Shown: positions 5,878 through 7,106 of the stretch, one piece after another
How the letters are laid out: each line of letters starts with the position of its first letter
How positions within the stretch are numbered: the stretch's first letter is position 1
Assembly (NCBI GenBank): GCA_013139435.1
Contig: WTAW01000152.1
Location: 1 to 7,106, forward strand
Source of the DNA: Candidatus Aminicenantota bacterium
Lineage (GTDB): Bacteria > Acidobacteriota > Aminicenantia > Aminicenantales > Aminicenantaceae
Length of the DNA stretch: 7,106 bases
Direction: 5' to 3'
The notes under the pieces: model-generated
What the model was told of the DNA's origin: nothing
The model's input: only the letters and a program-made list of their open reading frames with translations
The model's database searches: none
Position numbers and translations under genes: made by a program

Positions 5878-6376
5878 CAACCAGTGGCTTTATGCCTGTG
5901 TGCTCGTTGTGTGTTGTGCCTCTCTTTTATTTGGTCGAGTGCAGGAAAAGCCACAGGAAACAGAATCGCTGAAGGGCCGTGCAGAGAGCTTCATCCGGAT
6001 GGACTTGCTCTCTGCAGAAAAGAAACCGATGCCTCCCCCCAAGAGGAACATTTTTACCGTAGGAAGAGCCAGTGTTGTGGAAGAGCTTAGTCCGGAGGCA
6101 TTCAAAGAGAGGATGGAAGAGATAAGGAACAGCCAGAACTCTCAGTCTCAAGGAGAGAACTCGATGTCCTCCTTGAATTTAAGGTACCTCGGTTACGTGC
6201 TCTCGGGCCGGAAGATCGTGGGCCTGATCGTTTTTGAGGGCGAAGCCCTGGCCGTTGTGGAGGGGGATTTGATCACCGAAGGCTTCACAGTCGGTCGAAT
6301 AAGTCCTGAGGAGATAGAGGTTCTGGGGCAAGATTCAAAGCCAGTGATGTTTTCCATAGAGGGAGAATTCCCATGA
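5867..6376 (+). CDS. GspC/PilP-like periplasmic linker protein with HR-type domain
   Basis: Probably the connector between the PilN/PilO complex and the N0 domain of the secretin, encoded directly downstream. Its 169 residues begin with an uncleaved-looking signal anchor (about 7-23, WLYACVLVVCCASLLFG). A linker follows, containing MPPPKRNIF (55-63), which resembles the proline-rich RNPF-type motif before the homology region in GspC and PilP. A small beta domain occupies about 102-167 (LNLRYLGYVLSGRKIVGLIV, then GEALAVVEGDLITEGFTVGRI, then IEVL). The G-D-x-I-x-x-G-x-x-V-x-x-I pattern is characteristic of that domain. Canonical PilP is a lipoprotein, but here the cysteines at 16-17 are preceded by LVV, a poor lipobox, so membrane anchoring as in GspC is more likely. 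The gene overlaps pilO by 11 bases and the secretin start by four (ATGA). Function is inferred from fold pattern and position. Confidence 0.72.
   Translation: MNNNNQWLYACVLVVCCASLLFGRVQEKPQETESLKGRAESFIRMDLLSAEKKPMPPPKRNIFTVGRASVVEELSPEAFKERMEEIRNSQNSQSQGENSMSSLNLRYLGYVLSGRKIVGLIVFEGEALAVVEGDLITEGFTVGRISPEEIEVLGQDSKPVMFSIEGEFP
6361..6365 (+). promoter_or_regulatory. Ribosome binding site of the secretin gene
   Basis: GGGAG, within AGAGGGAGA (6358-6366), sits 7 nt before ATG 6373. It is the strongest site in this part of the operon, so the secretin may be translated independently despite its four-base overlap with the previous gene. Confidence 0.55.
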
Positions 6377-7106
6377 AAAAAATAACCTTTGTGTTTGTTA
6401 TTGTCTCGGTTTTATGGAGTTGCACAACGATCAGTCAACACTATAAATCGGGATACGAATCCGCGATGAATAAGGATTGGGATAGGGCTATCGAGCTCTA
6501 TGAAAAAGCCGTTATCGAGGACCCACAGAGTTCTGTGTACAGACTGGCGCTCTATCGAGCCAAGCTTGCGGCCAGCTATTCCCATCTCTATATCGCCAGA
6601 AACTTAGCGGCCGAAGGAAAAAAGGAAGAGGCGCTCAAGGAATATGAGGTGGCTTTCTCCTATGATGCCACCAACATGAAAATATACGAGGAGGCCAGAC
6701 GGTTTGCACTGAAAGGTGCCGAGGAGAAGAAACCAAAAGAGATCATCGTTGAAAAATACATCAGCCTTGATGTGAGCAAGGAGAAGATCCAATTAAAATT
6801 TATGCAAGAGGCGAGCCTCCGCTCCATATTTCAAGCGCTGGGAAAACATGCCGGCATGAACATCCTTTTTGATGAGACGTTCAGCGATAAGCCCTTTTCC
6901 ATCGACCTGTCCGATATGGATTTTGAACAGGCTGTGCAGTCCCTCTGTTTGGCGTCTAAGAATTTCTTCAGGATCATTAACCCCAAGACTCTCATCGTGG
7001 TCCCGGATCAACCCATGAACAGGGCCAAGTATGAAGTGAATGTCATCAAGACATTCTATCTCGCAAACATCAATGGCCAGGAGATCCTCGGGTCTCTGAC
7101 GACGAT
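6373..7106 (+). CDS. gspD: TPR-containing lipoprotein secretin, GspD/PilQ family (3' end outside window)
   Basis: The outer-membrane channel subunit through which the filament or substrate would exit. Only the first 244 codons are present; the gene runs off the window. A lipoprotein-type signal peptide (MKKITFVFVIVSVLWSCTT) places a candidate lipidated Cys at 17; L at -3 and S at -1 fit a lipobox, while W at -2 is unusual. Residues about 24-105 look like two or more TPR repeats (YKSGYESAMNKDWDRAIELY, then AVIEDP; and EGKKEEALKEYEVAF, then YDATN). Residues about 128-213 match the secretin N0/STN domain: ISLDVSKEKIQLKF, LRSIFQALGKHAGMNILFDE, then FEQAVQSLCLASKNFFRII and KTLIVVPD. The N1 domain starts about 222 (VIKTFYLANINGQEIL). 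The C-terminal secretin domain must lie downstream. pilQ is an equally fair name. It closes the visible operon, with its own good ribosome site. Confidence 0.87.
   Translation, partial: MKKITFVFVIVSVLWSCTTISQHYKSGYESAMNKDWDRAIELYEKAVIEDPQSSVYRLALYRAKLAASYSHLYIARNLAAEGKKEEALKEYEVAFSYDATNMKIYEEARRFALKGAEEKKPKEIIVEKYISLDVSKEKIQLKFMQEASLRSIFQALGKHAGMNILFDETFSDKPFSIDLSDMDFEQAVQSLCLASKNFFRIINPKTLIVVPDQPMNRAKYEVNVIKTFYLANINGQEILGSLTT

Overview
The window holds the start and most of a co-directional operon for a type IV filament machine (type II secretion / type IV pilus superfamily). It is preceded by about 600 bp of non-coding DNA containing a repeat-bounded structured segment, and by one small gene on the opposite strand. 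A secretin together with inner-membrane alignment proteins implies a diderm (Gram-negative-type) bacterium. The NLA-type PilN motif, the very divergent PilM and the lipoprotein-TPR-secretin resemble assemblies I associate with Acidobacteriota/Aminicenantes-like or deltaproteobacterial lineages. That placement is only a guess; the sequence fixes no taxon.

Layout. A minus-strand gene at about 29-346 encodes a small single-pass membrane protein of unknown function. From there to 945 I see no convincing gene. This stretch holds a perfect 23-bp direct repeat (471-493 and 684-706) bounding about 190 bp with strong secondary-structure potential (stem 540-547/590-597, inner hairpin 573-584, stem 645-652/682-689). 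It also holds a separate hairpin (844-876) and a sigma70-like promoter candidate (TTGACA 882-887, 17-bp spacer, TACCAT 905-910) just before the operon. From 946 to the window end there are seven plus-strand genes: GspF/PilC-type platform protein (946-2154), GspE/PilB-type ATPase (2163-3770), PilM-like (3784-4770), PilN-like (4767-5333), PilO-like (5317-5877), a GspC/PilP-like protein (5867-6376) and a secretin cut off by the window end (6373 onward).

How they work together. The hexameric ATPase and the polytopic platform protein would drive insertion or extrusion of pilin subunits. PilM, PilN and PilO would form the cytoplasmic and periplasmic alignment complex (PilM docks on the N-terminal tail of PilN; PilN and PilO pair through coiled coils and ferredoxin-like domains). 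The GspC/PilP-like protein would link this complex to the N0 domain of the outer-membrane secretin. The genes are packed with 8- and 13-bp gaps, then 4-, 17-, 11- and 4-bp overlaps, which argues for one transcript with translational coupling. No pilin, prepilin peptidase or retraction ATPase (PilT) gene lies in the window, so secretion system versus pilus cannot be decided here.

Most notable points: the secretin begins as a probable lipoprotein with TPR repeats, an architecture that looks like a pilotin fused to its client. The PilM-like protein has lost the recognisable actin-type nucleotide-binding signatures. The structured direct-repeat segment upstream may be a remnant of a mobile element or a non-autonomous repeat family.
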